From Palleronia abyssalis (GTDB taxonomy: Bacteria > Pseudomonadota > Alphaproteobacteria > Rhodobacterales > Rhodobacteraceae), in contig NZ_ONZF01000002.1 of assembly GCF_900302445.1 (NCBI RefSeq), positions 248,001 to 312,000 on the forward strand: DNA of 64,000 nucleotides, read 5' to 3'. Below, in pieces: positions 17,451-26,128 of the stretch. Each line of letters starts with the position of its first letter. Position 1 is the stretch's first letter. Under the pieces are notes generated by a model. The model was not told the origin of the DNA. It did not search any database and was given only the letters and a program-made list of their open reading frames with translations. The translations under genes were made by a program, and so were the position numbers.

Positions 17451-19034
17451 ATGCTCTGGTCCCTAATCAAGGTCGTTGTCTTCTTCGCGGTCGTCGGGCT
17501 TTTGGCCATCGGCGCAGGACAGCTTCTGAATGCCGACGGTTCGATCCGCGTGGCGCTGGCGAATACCGAATTCACGCTTGGTCCGCCGCAAGCGGTCATC
17601 GCGGCGGTTCTGCTGGTCGTGCTCGTCTGGATCGTGCTGAAGGTTCTTGGCTTTCTGGTCGCGCTGGTGCGTTTCCTCAACGGCGACGACACTGCCGTTT
17701 CACGGTATTTCTCGCGCAATCGCGAAAAGAAGGGGTTGAACGCGCTGGGCGACGCCATGCTGGCATTGGCTTCGGGCGAGGGACGCGAGGCGCAAGCCAA
17801 GGCCGAACGAGCCGAGAAATACCTCCAGCGGCCAGAGTTGACGCAGCTTTTGATCGCGCAGGGCGCCGAGATGACGGGTGATCATCGCAAGGCGGAAGAG
17901 GTCTATAAGCAACTGGTGCAGGATGACCGGACGAAGTTCGTCGGCGTGCGTGGCCTGTTGAAACAGCAGCTCGAGGCCGGAAATACCGACACGGCCTTTG
18001 CCTTGGCCGAACGCGCCTTTGCCCTGAAGCCAAAGCACGAAGAGACGCAGGATACCTTGCTGAAACTTCAGGCCGCCCGGCACGACTGGGCCGGCGCGCG
18101 CCAGACGCTGGGGGCCAAGCTGAAGCACGGATCGATGCCGCGTGACGTTCACAAGCGCCGAGACGCAGTCCTTGCGCTGTCTGAAGCGCGTGACATCACG
18201 GCCGAGGATTCCTCGATCGATGTGCGTGAAAAGGCCATCGAGGCGAACCGCCTGTCGCCGGACCTGATCCCGGCCGCCGTCATGGCCGCCCGTGGATATA
18301 TGCGCAACAATCAGGAACGCTATGCAACGCGCGTCCTTAAAAAGGCGTGGGAGGTTCAACCCCATCCCGATCTTGCAGCCGCCTTCGCTGATATTCAGCC
18401 GAACGAAAGCACCGATCAGCGGATTCGACGCTTCACTACCCTGACGCGGCAACATCCCGATCACCCTGAGACCAAGATGCTCTTGGCCGAACTTCATATT
18501 GCGAACGAGGATTTCCCGGCCGCACGACGGGCCCTGGGCGATCTGGCCACTGCCAATCCGACAGCCCGTTCCGTCACGATCATGGCCGCGATCGAACGGG
18601 GCGAGGGGGCGAACGACGCCATCGTGCGGGGTTGGCTGACGAAGGCGCTGACCGTGCCCCGCGGTCCGAAATGGGTGTGCGAGAACTGTCATACGATCCA
18701 TGCGGAATGGGGCCCAATCTGTGGAAACTGTGGCGCGTTCGACACCCTGGCGTGGACCGAGCCCAAGGAAGGGACCGTCGCCCTTCCGACACAGGCGGAG
18801 ATGCTTCCCCTGATCGTGGGTCAGGTCGAGGATCATAGCCACCCCGAGGTGGAGGACGCGCCTGGCGGTCCTGCGACGGCCCAGCCGGATCCGGCACCGA
18901 AAGACGTCACGACTCCCTCCGCGGACGTACCCCCGACCATCGAAGACCGGCGGCAAACCTCCGTCAGCGTCCCCGAGGCCGAAGTCATCGTCCCGCAAGA
19001 GCAGCGCGACGAACAGAACGCGAAATCGAAGTAA
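17451..19034 (+). CDS. hemY: HemY-like TPR membrane protein with a C-terminal zinc ribbon
   Basis: A 527-aa protein with two N-terminal membrane helices (about 1-26 and 43-70), the HemY_N region, and TPR-type helical repeats to about residue 400. A four-cysteine knuckle follows: CENC at 410-413 and CGNC at 424-427. An acidic, proline-rich tail completes the protein. HemY homologues are linked to haem synthesis by gene order, but their biochemical role is unclear. This is the TPR protein, not the protoporphyrinogen oxidase also called HemY. The metal knuckle recalls the rubredoxin-like end of LapB. Confidence 0.88.
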   Translation: MLWSLIKVVVFFAVVGLLAIGAGQLLNADGSIRVALANTEFTLGPPQAVIAAVLLVVLVWIVLKVLGFLVALVRFLNGDDTAVSRYFSRNREKKGLNALGDAMLALASGEGREAQAKAERAEKYLQRPELTQLLIAQGAEMTGDHRKAEEVYKQLVQDDRTKFVGVRGLLKQQLEAGNTDTAFALAERAFALKPKHEETQDTLLKLQAARHDWAGARQTLGAKLKHGSMPRDVHKRRDAVLALSEARDITAEDSSIDVREKAIEANRLSPDLIPAAVMAARGYMRNNQERYATRVLKKAWEVQPHPDLAAAFADIQPNESTDQRIRRFTTLTRQHPDHPETKMLLAELHIANEDFPAARRALGDLATANPTARSVTIMAAIERGEGANDAIVRGWLTKALTVPRGPKWVCENCHTIHAEWGPICGNCGAFDTLAWTEPKEGTVALPTQAEMLPLIVGQVEDHSHPEVEDAPGGPATAQPDPAPKDVTTPSADVPPTIEDRRQTSVSVPEAEVIVPQEQRDEQNAKSK

Positions 19035-19046
19035 CCCCTTTTCCTT

Positions 19047-19076
19047 CCGGCGCGACCTTGATACAGACCGCGCCGG
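19047..19076. repeat. Inverted repeat between hemY and tRNA-Thr
   Basis: CCGGCGCG (19047-19054) and CGCGCCGG (19069-19076) form a perfect 8-bp stem with a 14-nt loop, ending 5 bp before the tRNA. No T-run follows, so it is either a weak hemY terminator or a processing structure. Confidence 0.4.
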
Positions 19077-19081
19077 TGGAC

Positions 19082-19157
19082 GCCGCTGTAGCTCAGCTGG
19101 TAGAGCACGTCATTCGTAATGATGGGGTCGGGGGTTCGAGTCCCTTCAGCGGCACCA
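19082..19157 (+). tRNA. tRNA-Thr, anticodon CGU
   Basis: A complete cloverleaf of 76 nt. The acceptor stem is GCCGCTG/CAGCGGC, the D-stem GCTC/GAGC, the anticodon stem CGTCA/TGATG with the 7-nt loop TTCGTAA (anticodon CGT, reading ACG), and the T-arm carries GTTCGAGTC. The discriminator A and CCA end are encoded. It lies 47 bp after hemY, and the glycan cluster starts 298 bp beyond it. Confidence 0.96.
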
Positions 19158-19455
19158 CCCATTTAAGCCATTAGTTCTGCCGGAAATGCCACGCAGCTGC
19201 GGCTGCTAGCCGCCGTCCAGGGCTTTGTAAGGCGACGCGTAAACGGTGATGACGGGTAAAGTACTTTATCCAAATCTTTTGGGCCGGGACTGCGATGGAT
19301 TTTCCAAAAGTCACGTGGGCGCGCTTGAAGCCTGACCCAAGGGTTTGCCCCGGGGCTGTGCTTCCAGCCTCCTTACCGAATCGGAAAAAAGACGCAGTTG
19401 GGCGGGTTTCGCGATCCGATGAACCACGGGTGAAGACCTGTAAGGCCGGGTATCG
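19158..19455. other. Gene-free stretch between tRNA-Thr and the flippase
   Basis: 298 bp with no supported gene. A minus-strand open frame (19171-19674) crosses it but is antisense to the flippase start and shows no family resemblance. No copy of the tRNA 3' end, integrase or terminator was found. It should hold the promoter of the glycan cluster; no convincing -35/-10 pair stood out. Confidence 0.5.
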
Positions 19456-20808
19456 ATGACCACCGATGGCCCAACCCCGCCGGCATCTGTGGACAAACGC
19501 GACCGGGCAAACTCTTTGCTGAAGAGTGGTGTCGGGCTGACACTGATCAAGGGAATAAATACCCTTTTGGGCTTTGCGACGGTCACCGTTTTTGCCCGGT
19601 TGCTTCCTCCCGCCGACTTTGGCCTCTATATCCTGTGCCTGACGACGGCGCAGTTCGTTTCGCTGCCGCTGCAAATGGGCTTGCCCGTCCTTGTGATGCG
19701 CGAGATCGCTGTGGCGCGATCAAAGGACAATCCGGGTGCCGTGAACGGTGTTCTGGCATGGAGCCAGCGGATCATGATCATCGGGACCCTGATTGCCGGG
19801 ACCTTCGTGATCGGCGTTTATGGGGTGGTGGTCGCCGCCGGCTGGCCCATACTGCAACAATTCTCATGGCCATTGGTCCTTCTGATTGCTGCGCTCGCCC
19901 CGGTTTTGGCCGAAATGAAGCGGGTCATGGGGGTCCTGAACGGCTTCCGACTCGCCGCGATAAGTCGTTTGCCGGACGCGATTATCCGTCCTGCCCTTCT
20001 GTTGTTGGCAGGGGGTCTCGGTCTTTGGCTGGGGCTCTTTGCCGAGGTTGGGCTTCTCGTGTCCCATCTGGGGGCAGCCTTGGTTGCGGCGGCTTTCGGC
20101 TGGTTGGTCATCGCTATCACCAGCGACCGTCCGACTCGCCGCAACCATCCCGCCGAGTTCAATTCCGTCAGCTGGCGCGCAAGCCTGTGGCCTTTGACGA
20201 TCGTGGCCGCAGCCACCACCGTGATGAATTACGTGGATGTCCTGATGCTGGGGATGTTCGACACCGTCGAGTCGGTTGCATTCTACCGCGTCGCATCACA
20301 GCTGGCGGCCGCGGCGCTTCTTGTTCAGGTTGCAATCAATGCAGTTTTTAGCCCGCGCATGGCGGCGTTTCATTCTCGCGGAGAAACTGAGCGCATGCAG
20401 GCGATGGCAGTCACGGGAAGTCGGATCGCGTTCGGCGCCACGCTCGTGTTCGCCTTGGCCCTTGTGCTGGTCGGCCGGAACGGGTTCGTCTATCTTTTGG
20501 GTGAGGAATACGGACCGATTTACGGTCTTACGGTGTTGCTTTCCGCAGGGGCTGCGGTGAACGCTTTTTTTGGGGGCACGGGGATGCTGCTCAACATGAC
20601 GAACCGGGAAAGATATATGTCCCAATATGCCACCTGGGCGACAGTTGGGAATATCGCGATGAACCTGGCGCTTATCCCGCTTCTTGGCCCGTTGGGGGCG
20701 GCTATCTCTACGATTCTCACTACATTCGGAATGCAGGTCATGTCCTGGAACCGCGTCTTGCGGTCGATCGGCGTGCGTTCGGACGCGTTCGGAAGGATCG
20801 TACGTTGA
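19456..20808 (+). CDS. Wzx-type polysaccharide flippase (MOP superfamily)
   Basis: A 450-aa polytopic protein with about 12-14 hydrophobic helices. The N-terminal GVGLTLIKGINTLLGFATVTVF and ARLLPPADFGLYIL are typical of polysaccharide_synt/Wzx flippases, which move undecaprenyl-linked oligosaccharides across the inner membrane. It opens the glycan cluster and its stop forms a TTGA overlap with the next sulfotransferase start, so the two are translationally linked. The glycan cannot be deduced. Confidence 0.87.
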   Translation: MTTDGPTPPASVDKRDRANSLLKSGVGLTLIKGINTLLGFATVTVFARLLPPADFGLYILCLTTAQFVSLPLQMGLPVLVMREIAVARSKDNPGAVNGVLAWSQRIMIIGTLIAGTFVIGVYGVVVAAGWPILQQFSWPLVLLIAALAPVLAEMKRVMGVLNGFRLAAISRLPDAIIRPALLLLAGGLGLWLGLFAEVGLLVSHLGAALVAAAFGWLVIAITSDRPTRRNHPAEFNSVSWRASLWPLTIVAAATTVMNYVDVLMLGMFDTVESVAFYRVASQLAAAALLVQVAINAVFSPRMAAFHSRGETERMQAMAVTGSRIAFGATLVFALALVLVGRNGFVYLLGEEYGPIYGLTVLLSAGAAVNAFFGGTGMLLNMTNRERYMSQYATWATVGNIAMNLALIPLLGPLGAAISTILTTFGMQVMSWNRVLRSIGVRSDAFGRIVR

Positions 20809-21815
20809 GCGTTCCCAAGGGCCAAGCGCAGCCTCTGCCCGATGGGTTGCCGGATTTCTTCATTCTCGGCGGCCCGAAATGCGGGACGACCAGCCTGTTC
20901 GACTGGCTACGTCAGCATCCCGATACATACCTTCCGGCGAAAGAACCGAACTTTTTGTCCCGAGACATCTACGACGTCCGAGGGGTGCCCGGTGCCCTGA
21001 AGGATTGGGACGAATACCTGTCGGCACTTATGCCTGCTGATCATGCCGGAAAAGTCACGGGCGAGTCGACGCCGCGATCCTTGTACTCCGCCCAAGCCTT
21101 ACAGGTCCTGTCTTCGCATCCATCCCAGCCAAAACTTATCGCGGTTCTCCGCAATCCGGTGGACCTTGTGTTTTCGCTTCACGGGCAATTCCTGCGCGAG
21201 GGCGTCGAGCATGAGCCGGATTTCGAGACGGCCTGGAGACGCGCGTTGAAGCTTCATGGCGATCCCGAAGCTTGGCGAACGCAGGATGGCCGGATCGACC
21301 GCCGCCTCGACTACCCGCTATTCGGCAAGCTTGGCTGGCATTTGCGGATGTGGCGTGAGGCCGTTCCCGACGAGCGTCTGATGGTTCTGATCCTGGAAGA
21401 GGAGCTTAGCAAAGCCCCGCACATGGCAGTCTCGGACGTTCTGTCATTCCTGGGGCTTGCGCCGTTCAAGATCGACACAAAGCGCAGCAACGAGCGTTAC
21501 GAACATCGTTTGCCGGGGCTAAACAGGACCTTGCGGCGGGTCCGAACCGGCACCCTCGGTCTGATGGAAAGGGCGGGAATCGATGTTGCTCCGGCGCGGG
21601 GGCGACGAAAGGGAACCGGCCTGATGAAGTTGGTCGAAACGCTGAACAAGCGCCCAGATGCGAAACCTACAGCGCGACTGTCACCTGTATTACGGAGAGA
21701 GCTAGCCGACTATTTTGCAGATGACGTCAATATTGTGGCGAAGCAGCTAGATAGCGGCTTGCCCTGGGCGGACTGGCCGGAATACTTGGATGCCAGGGTC
21801 ACGGCGAACACTTAA
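20805..21815 (+). CDS. Sulfotransferase, heparan-sulfotransferase-like
   Basis: A 336-aa sulfotransferase. The PAPS 5'-phosphosulfate loop is intact (ILGGPKCGTTSLFDWL, about residues 20-35), KEPNFLSRD follows, and the 3'-phosphate motif LIAVLRNPVDLVFSLH lies at about 110-125. These enzymes move sulfate from PAPS to a sugar hydroxyl or amine. The TTG start overlaps the flippase stop. Base composition falls toward its 3' end and the following spacer, unlike the flanking core genes, consistent with transfer. Confidence 0.88.
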   Translation: MSVPKGQAQPLPDGLPDFFILGGPKCGTTSLFDWLRQHPDTYLPAKEPNFLSRDIYDVRGVPGALKDWDEYLSALMPADHAGKVTGESTPRSLYSAQALQVLSSHPSQPKLIAVLRNPVDLVFSLHGQFLREGVEHEPDFETAWRRALKLHGDPEAWRTQDGRIDRRLDYPLFGKLGWHLRMWREAVPDERLMVLILEEELSKAPHMAVSDVLSFLGLAPFKIDTKRSNERYEHRLPGLNRTLRRVRTGTLGLMERAGIDVAPARGRRKGTGLMKLVETLNKRPDAKPTARLSPVLRRELADYFADDVNIVAKQLDSGLPWADWPEYLDARVTANT

Positions 21816-21841
21816 CCATATTTTAGGTAGTATAGAACCGA

Positions 21842-22675
21842 ATGCGTAGATTTGCATGGAAATTGGGCCGCGGTATTTACATGGCGGCCCGGGGTGAACC
21901 TATTCGCAACTTGCCCGATTCCTCCGGCGAACTTTATATCCAACGCAAGTTGGCCGAGCACCTTCGCGGTCGTTCGGATGCGACAATCCTGGACGTAGGT
22001 GGAAACCTGGCCCAGTGGACCATCCAGTTTCTTCAAACTGCTGAAAAAGAGGGCGCCAAGGTTCAAGGATTCAACTACCACGCGTTCGAGCCCGTCCCTG
22101 AAACGCGCAAGAAATTTACCGAAAACGTCGACAAGGCCGGTTTCGGTAAAATCGTGAATTTGCACCCCTTGGCTGTGTCCAGCAAGGTTGGTGAAACCAC
22201 GATCAATGTGCTGGGTGCCCAAACCTCGGGGCGAAACTCGATCGTCGATGACCCCCTGGAACAGGAAACTCCGCTCGATCGCATCCCGGTGAAAACGACC
22301 ACCATCGACGCATTCTGTGCCGAACACGGAATAGACAGGATCGACTTCATCAAGATCGACGCCGAAGGCCACGACTATTCGGTCTTGGAGGGGGCCTCGA
22401 AGCTTCTGGACAATGAAGGGGTTGATGCAGTTCAGTTCGAATACACGAAGCGGTGGATCGACGGGCGGGCCTTCCTTAAGGACGTCTTCGCGCTGATCGA
22501 CGGCGGGCCATATGCGTTCCTGCGAATCCGCCCCAAGGGGCTTGAGTTGATCCCCGAATGGCACCCTGAGATCGAACGTTTCTTCGCGGCCAATTACGTT
22601 CTGGTGCATCAGCGCGCTCTTGACCGGTTTGATGTTCGAGAAGGGCTGTTCGATAAATCGAATACTTACGCATGA
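21842..22675 (+). CDS. FkbM family methyltransferase
   Basis: A 277-aa FkbM-type SAM-dependent methyltransferase. Motif I ILDVGGNLAQWT (about 49-60) and motif FIKIDAEGHDYSVLEGA (about 175-191) are diagnostic. Members methylate hydroxyls of sugars or polyketides; within this cluster O-methylation of the glycan is the simplest reading. It begins 26 bp after the sulfotransferase, and the spacer between them is AT-richer than the neighbours. Confidence 0.87.
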   Translation: MRRFAWKLGRGIYMAARGEPIRNLPDSSGELYIQRKLAEHLRGRSDATILDVGGNLAQWTIQFLQTAEKEGAKVQGFNYHAFEPVPETRKKFTENVDKAGFGKIVNLHPLAVSSKVGETTINVLGAQTSGRNSIVDDPLEQETPLDRIPVKTTTIDAFCAEHGIDRIDFIKIDAEGHDYSVLEGASKLLDNEGVDAVQFEYTKRWIDGRAFLKDVFALIDGGPYAFLRIRPKGLELIPEWHPEIERFFAANYVLVHQRALDRFDVREGLFDKSNTYA

Positions 22676-22735
22676 CGCGTTCGCCCAGGCGATCCACCGG
22701 TGGGCCATTCTCGACCAACCTGATAGAGACTTCGC

Positions 22736-23776
22736 ATGATCGACCGGCTTCAATCCATCGTTCCGATCCGTAAGGCCAATTCAGGCTATTTTCACTACCG
22801 CACCAATAAATGGCGGTTTGACCGGCGATTTCACGACGGGGCGCCGGTCGCCATTGATCGGCCGGTGTTCCTGATCGGCACCCAGAACGGTGGGCTTACG
22901 CTTTTGGCCCGAATTCTTCACCGTCACACGCACGCGATTTCAGTTACTGGCGATCACCGCTACTGGGCGGGCGAGGATGAGGCGCAGGATGCGCTGGCCG
23001 ACATTCTGCCCGAGGATTTCGGTTGGCGCCGGATCGATCTTCCGGGCTATCCGGACCGCGATCACAGCTGGGTCTACGGTAACGACGATTTCCTGCCATT
23101 TTACAGGCGGAAAGCGGATGAGCTCGATCCGGCGCAGGGGGCGAGATATCGGCGCGTCCTGCAGGGTATTTTGCGTCAGCATGGCAGTGACAAGCGCTTT
23201 ATCGACAAGAGCCAGTCGCTGACCCTACGCGTCGGTGCTGTGCATCGGGCGCTGTCCGAACACCGTCCCTTCTTTGTCCTCATCAGCCGGGATCCCTATG
23301 CCGTTGTCTGGGGGCAGGCGACCCGCAACGGCGTTCTCAGCAAGCTGGACGTGCCTATCGAACAGAAGGTCGTGTTGGCCGCCCAGCATTGGCGCAACTC
23401 AATGCAAGCGGCGCTTGATGACGCGGCCGACCAAGCCGAGGTTCAACTTCGGCATTGGCAGTTCGAATCGATCTTGCGCGAACCAGACCGTATCGTGCGT
23501 GAAATCTGCGATTTCGCCGAACTGCCGTGGGAGAGCAAGATCTTGCCTTCGGCCAACGATAACATTCCTTGGGGCTCGCGATCGGATGCCTTCAATAAAC
23601 GCAAGTGGTATCCCCTGCGCCCGGGCGTGAACGACCGCTATCGTGCCGAACTGCCCGACTGGGCCGCCGAAACTATCCACGAGCTTTGCGGCGATATCGG
23701 CGAACGATTTGGATACGAAGCGCCGGATGTACTGCGTCGGGCCGAAGACTCTTCACTCCAAGCCGGGATCGATTGA
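22736..23776 (+). CDS. Sulfotransferase-fold protein with an altered PAPS loop
   Basis: A 346-aa protein with the sulfotransferase layout. The N-terminal FLIGTQNGGLTLLARIL (about 44-60) sits where GxxRSGTT-LL is expected, but Ser/Thr and Lys/Arg of the usual loop are replaced by Gly and Asn. KRFIDKSQ and the 3'-phosphate motif FVLISRDPYAVVWGQ are present. It may use PAPS in a divergent manner or be inactive. It stands between the FkbM gene and another sulfotransferase, one base upstream of the latter. Confidence 0.75.
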   Translation: MIDRLQSIVPIRKANSGYFHYRTNKWRFDRRFHDGAPVAIDRPVFLIGTQNGGLTLLARILHRHTHAISVTGDHRYWAGEDEAQDALADILPEDFGWRRIDLPGYPDRDHSWVYGNDDFLPFYRRKADELDPAQGARYRRVLQGILRQHGSDKRFIDKSQSLTLRVGAVHRALSEHRPFFVLISRDPYAVVWGQATRNGVLSKLDVPIEQKVVLAAQHWRNSMQAALDDAADQAEVQLRHWQFESILREPDRIVREICDFAELPWESKILPSANDNIPWGSRSDAFNKRKWYPLRPGVNDRYRAELPDWAAETIHELCGDIGERFGYEAPDVLRRAEDSSLQAGID

Positions 23777-23777
23777 A

Positions 23778-24443
23778 ATGCTGTATTCCGACGAGCGGAA
23801 ATTCGTATTCGTTGCGGTTCCAAAGACCGGGACGACCGCAATCCAGAACCGCTTGCAGGAAATTGATCCCACCATCGTGCGAAATCATGTTCGCAATGCC
23901 GCAGGCGACTTGGTGAAGGTCGCAACCCACGAAACCGCATATAAGCTGCGCGAAATCATGGGCGATCAAGCGTCCGATGTGACCTTCATCGCCTTCCTGC
24001 GCGATCCCCGGGACGTCGTAGTCTCGAAATACTACTATTACCGATCCGGCCGCGCAGCCCGCGAGGCTGGTCTGGCCAAGCGTAAGACCGGGGATTCCGT
24101 CCGCACCGATCCGGGCACCGTGGCCCGCGTCCTGTTCGCCCAGTCAATGCCCTTGGGTCTGTGGGCGCGGATCTACCCGTTTGCCTCCAGTGCAAAGTTC
24201 GTAACGGGGCCTGATGGCTCGACCGTAGTGGATTGCATCGGTACCAATGAAAACCTGCAAACCGATGTTCTGCGAATCTTCGGCAGGTTCGGGTATACCG
24301 ATGATCAGTTGCAGCTTGGGATCAAGAACCGCTCGGATTACGATCGCGCGCATGCCCGGGATCCGAAACTCGAAGCGGTGGTCGCGAAGCGGTTGCCTCA
24401 GGACATGGCGCTGTATGACCGGGTGGCCGATGGCGGTCTCTGA
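23778..24443 (+). CDS. Sulfotransferase, short form
   Basis: A 221-aa sulfotransferase. The phosphosulfate loop FVAVPKTGTTAIQNRL (about 9-24) and the 3'-phosphate motif FIAFLRDPRDVVVSKYYYY (about 73-91) are intact. The ATG at 23778 is one base past the stop of the previous gene; the in-frame opening further upstream lies inside that gene. It is the last gene of the cluster; a small palindrome GACCTA-T-TAGGTC (24442-24454) separates it from convergent mutT. Confidence 0.85.
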   Translation: MLYSDERKFVFVAVPKTGTTAIQNRLQEIDPTIVRNHVRNAAGDLVKVATHETAYKLREIMGDQASDVTFIAFLRDPRDVVVSKYYYYRSGRAAREAGLAKRKTGDSVRTDPGTVARVLFAQSMPLGLWARIYPFASSAKFVTGPDGSTVVDCIGTNENLQTDVLRIFGRFGYTDDQLQLGIKNRSDYDRAHARDPKLEAVVAKRLPQDMALYDRVADGGL

Positions 24444-24457
24444 CCTATTAGGTCGCG

Positions 24458-24856
24458 CTACAGCCAGTCCCTGAGGATCGGGATCAGCGGCAGGTCTGCG
24501 GGGGGCATCGGATAGGACCGCATTTCGTCCGGGCGAACCCATTTCAGAACCTGCCCTTCTTTCGCCCGCGGCTGTCCGTCCCATTTGCGACACGCGAAAA
24601 GCGGCATCAGCAGATGGAAATCGTCGTAGGCGTGGCTGGCAAAGGTCAGAGGGGCAAGACAACTGGCCCAGGTGTCGATCCCAAGCTCTTCATGCAGCTC
24701 TCGGATCAGCGCTTCCTCGGGCCGTTCGCCGGGTTCGATCTTGCCGCCGGGAAACTCCCACAGGCCGGCCATCGACTTGCCCTCGGGGCGTTGTGCCAGA
24801 AGGACGCGGCCATCACGATCGATCAGCGCGACGGCCGAAACCAGCAGCAGTTTCAT
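24458..24856 (-). CDS. mutT: MutT, 8-oxo-dGTP diphosphatase (Nudix)
   Basis: A Nudix hydrolase of 132 aa from the ATG at 24856. The Nudix box GGKIEPGERPEEALIREL followed by HEELGI is complete. It removes 8-oxo-dGTP from the nucleotide pool. An upstream in-frame ATG at 24904 would add 16 residues not usual for MutT (which begins MKxLLVxAVAL), so the internal start is preferred. It follows argJ closely on the same strand. Confidence 0.92.
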   Translation of the reverse strand: MKLLLVSAVALIDRDGRVLLAQRPEGKSMAGLWEFPGGKIEPGERPEEALIRELHEELGIDTWASCLAPLTFASHAYDDFHLLMPLFACRKWDGQPRAKEGQVLKWVRPDEMRSYPMPPADLPLIPILRDWL

Positions 24857-24910
24857 ACCGTGTCCGTGAAAAGTGCGGGTGAGCTCGTCACTGGCGTCGT
24901 CCATCCGAGG

Positions 24911-26128
24911 TCAAGACCGGTAATCCGCGTTGATCTGGATATAGGCGTGGGTCAGATCGCAGGTCCACATTGTCGCCTGTCCGTCCCCCATCCCCAGATC
25001 GACGCCGATGCGAAGGTCCTGCCCCTTCATGTAGGCCGCGCCCTTCGCCTCGGCGTATTCGGGGCTGACCCAGCCGTCGCGCGCGACCTCGATCTCGCCG
25101 AACCGGATCGACAGCCGGTCCCGGTCGGCTTCGGCGCCCGATTTGCCGACCGCCATAACGATGCGGCCCCAGTTCGGGTCCTCTCCCGCGATCGCTGTCT
25201 TTACCAAGGGTGAGTTGGCGATCGAATGGGCCACCTTGCGCGCATCGGCGTCCGAAACAGCACCGGTCACGGCGACCTCGACGAACTTGGTCGCGCCTTC
25301 ACCATCGCGGACGACTTGGTGGGCGAGGTCCAGCATGACCTCGTGCAACGCACCCTCGAACGGTCCACCGCGTTCGGTCACTTCCGCGGCTTGGCCGGTT
25401 GCTGCCATCAGAAGCGTGTCCGAGGTCGAGGTATCGCCGTCCACGGTTATGCAGTTGAAGGTCCGCTGCGTCAGGTCTGATAGCATCTCCTGCAGAAGCG
25501 GTTGCGCGACTTTCGCGTCGGTAAAGATGTAGACCAGCATCGTCGCCATGTCGGGCGCGATCATGCCCGAGCCCTTTGCGATGCCGGCGATCTTGACGTC
25601 TTGCCCCTCGATCCGGGCGCGCCTTACGGCCCCCTTGGGGAAGGTGTCGGTCGTCATGATCGCGCGGGCGGCCGGTTCGATCCCCGCGGGGTCGAGCCCT
25701 GCCACCAGCCGGTCCAGCACGGCCGTGATGCGGTCATCGGGCAGGCGCTCTCCGATCACGCCGGTGGAGGAGGTGAAAATCCGCCCCCCCGGCAGACCCG
25801 TGGCACTCGCCACTTCGGCGCAGATGCGGGCGACGGATGCCTCGCCCGCCTTGCCGGTGAAGGCGTTGGAATTGCCCGAGTTCACGAGGATAGCCGCGCC
25901 TTCGCCGCCTTCAACGCCGATCTTCGCCTCGCAATCCAGAACCGGGGCCGACCGGGTCGAGGATCGGGTGAACACCCCCGCGACGGTGGTTCCGGGATCG
26001 CATAGCGCCAACATCACGTCGGTGCGGTTCTTGTAACGAACCCCGGCCTCGGTCGCGGCAAAACGAACGCCGTCAATGACGGGAAGGTCTGGGAAGCGGT
26101 CAGGGGCGAGGGGCGACAGCGCGGGCAT
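24911..26128 (-). CDS. argJ: Glutamate N-acetyltransferase / amino-acid acetyltransferase
   Basis: A 405-aa ArgJ that recycles acetyl from N-acetylornithine to glutamate in arginine synthesis and can also use acetyl-CoA. The proenzyme is self-cleaved before Thr within GMIAPDMATML, which is intact, and the KGSG stretch precedes it. Its ATG abuts the TAA of the parvulin gene (TAAATG), so expression is likely shared. Confidence 0.96.
   Translation of the reverse strand: MPALSPLAPDRFPDLPVIDGVRFAATEAGVRYKNRTDVMLALCDPGTTVAGVFTRSSTRSAPVLDCEAKIGVEGGEGAAILVNSGNSNAFTGKAGEASVARICAEVASATGLPGGRIFTSSTGVIGERLPDDRITAVLDRLVAGLDPAGIEPAARAIMTTDTFPKGAVRRARIEGQDVKIAGIAKGSGMIAPDMATMLVYIFTDAKVAQPLLQEMLSDLTQRTFNCITVDGDTSTSDTLLMAATGQAAEVTERGGPFEGALHEVMLDLAHQVVRDGEGATKFVEVAVTGAVSDADARKVAHSIANSPLVKTAIAGEDPNWGRIVMAVGKSGAEADRDRLSIRFGEIEVARDGWVSPEYAEAKGAAYMKGQDLRIGVDLGMGDGQATMWTCDLTHAYIQINADYRS

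Noticed and set aside
19171-19674. Minus-strand open frame in the tRNA-flippase spacer
   Set aside because: It overlaps the flippase start antisense, lacks a ribosome site and resembles no family.
24441-24500. Possible right-hand attachment site matching the tRNA-Thr 3' end
   Set aside because: Only a 9-base match (TCAGCGGCA, near 24484) inside mutT; too short and not in a repeat context.
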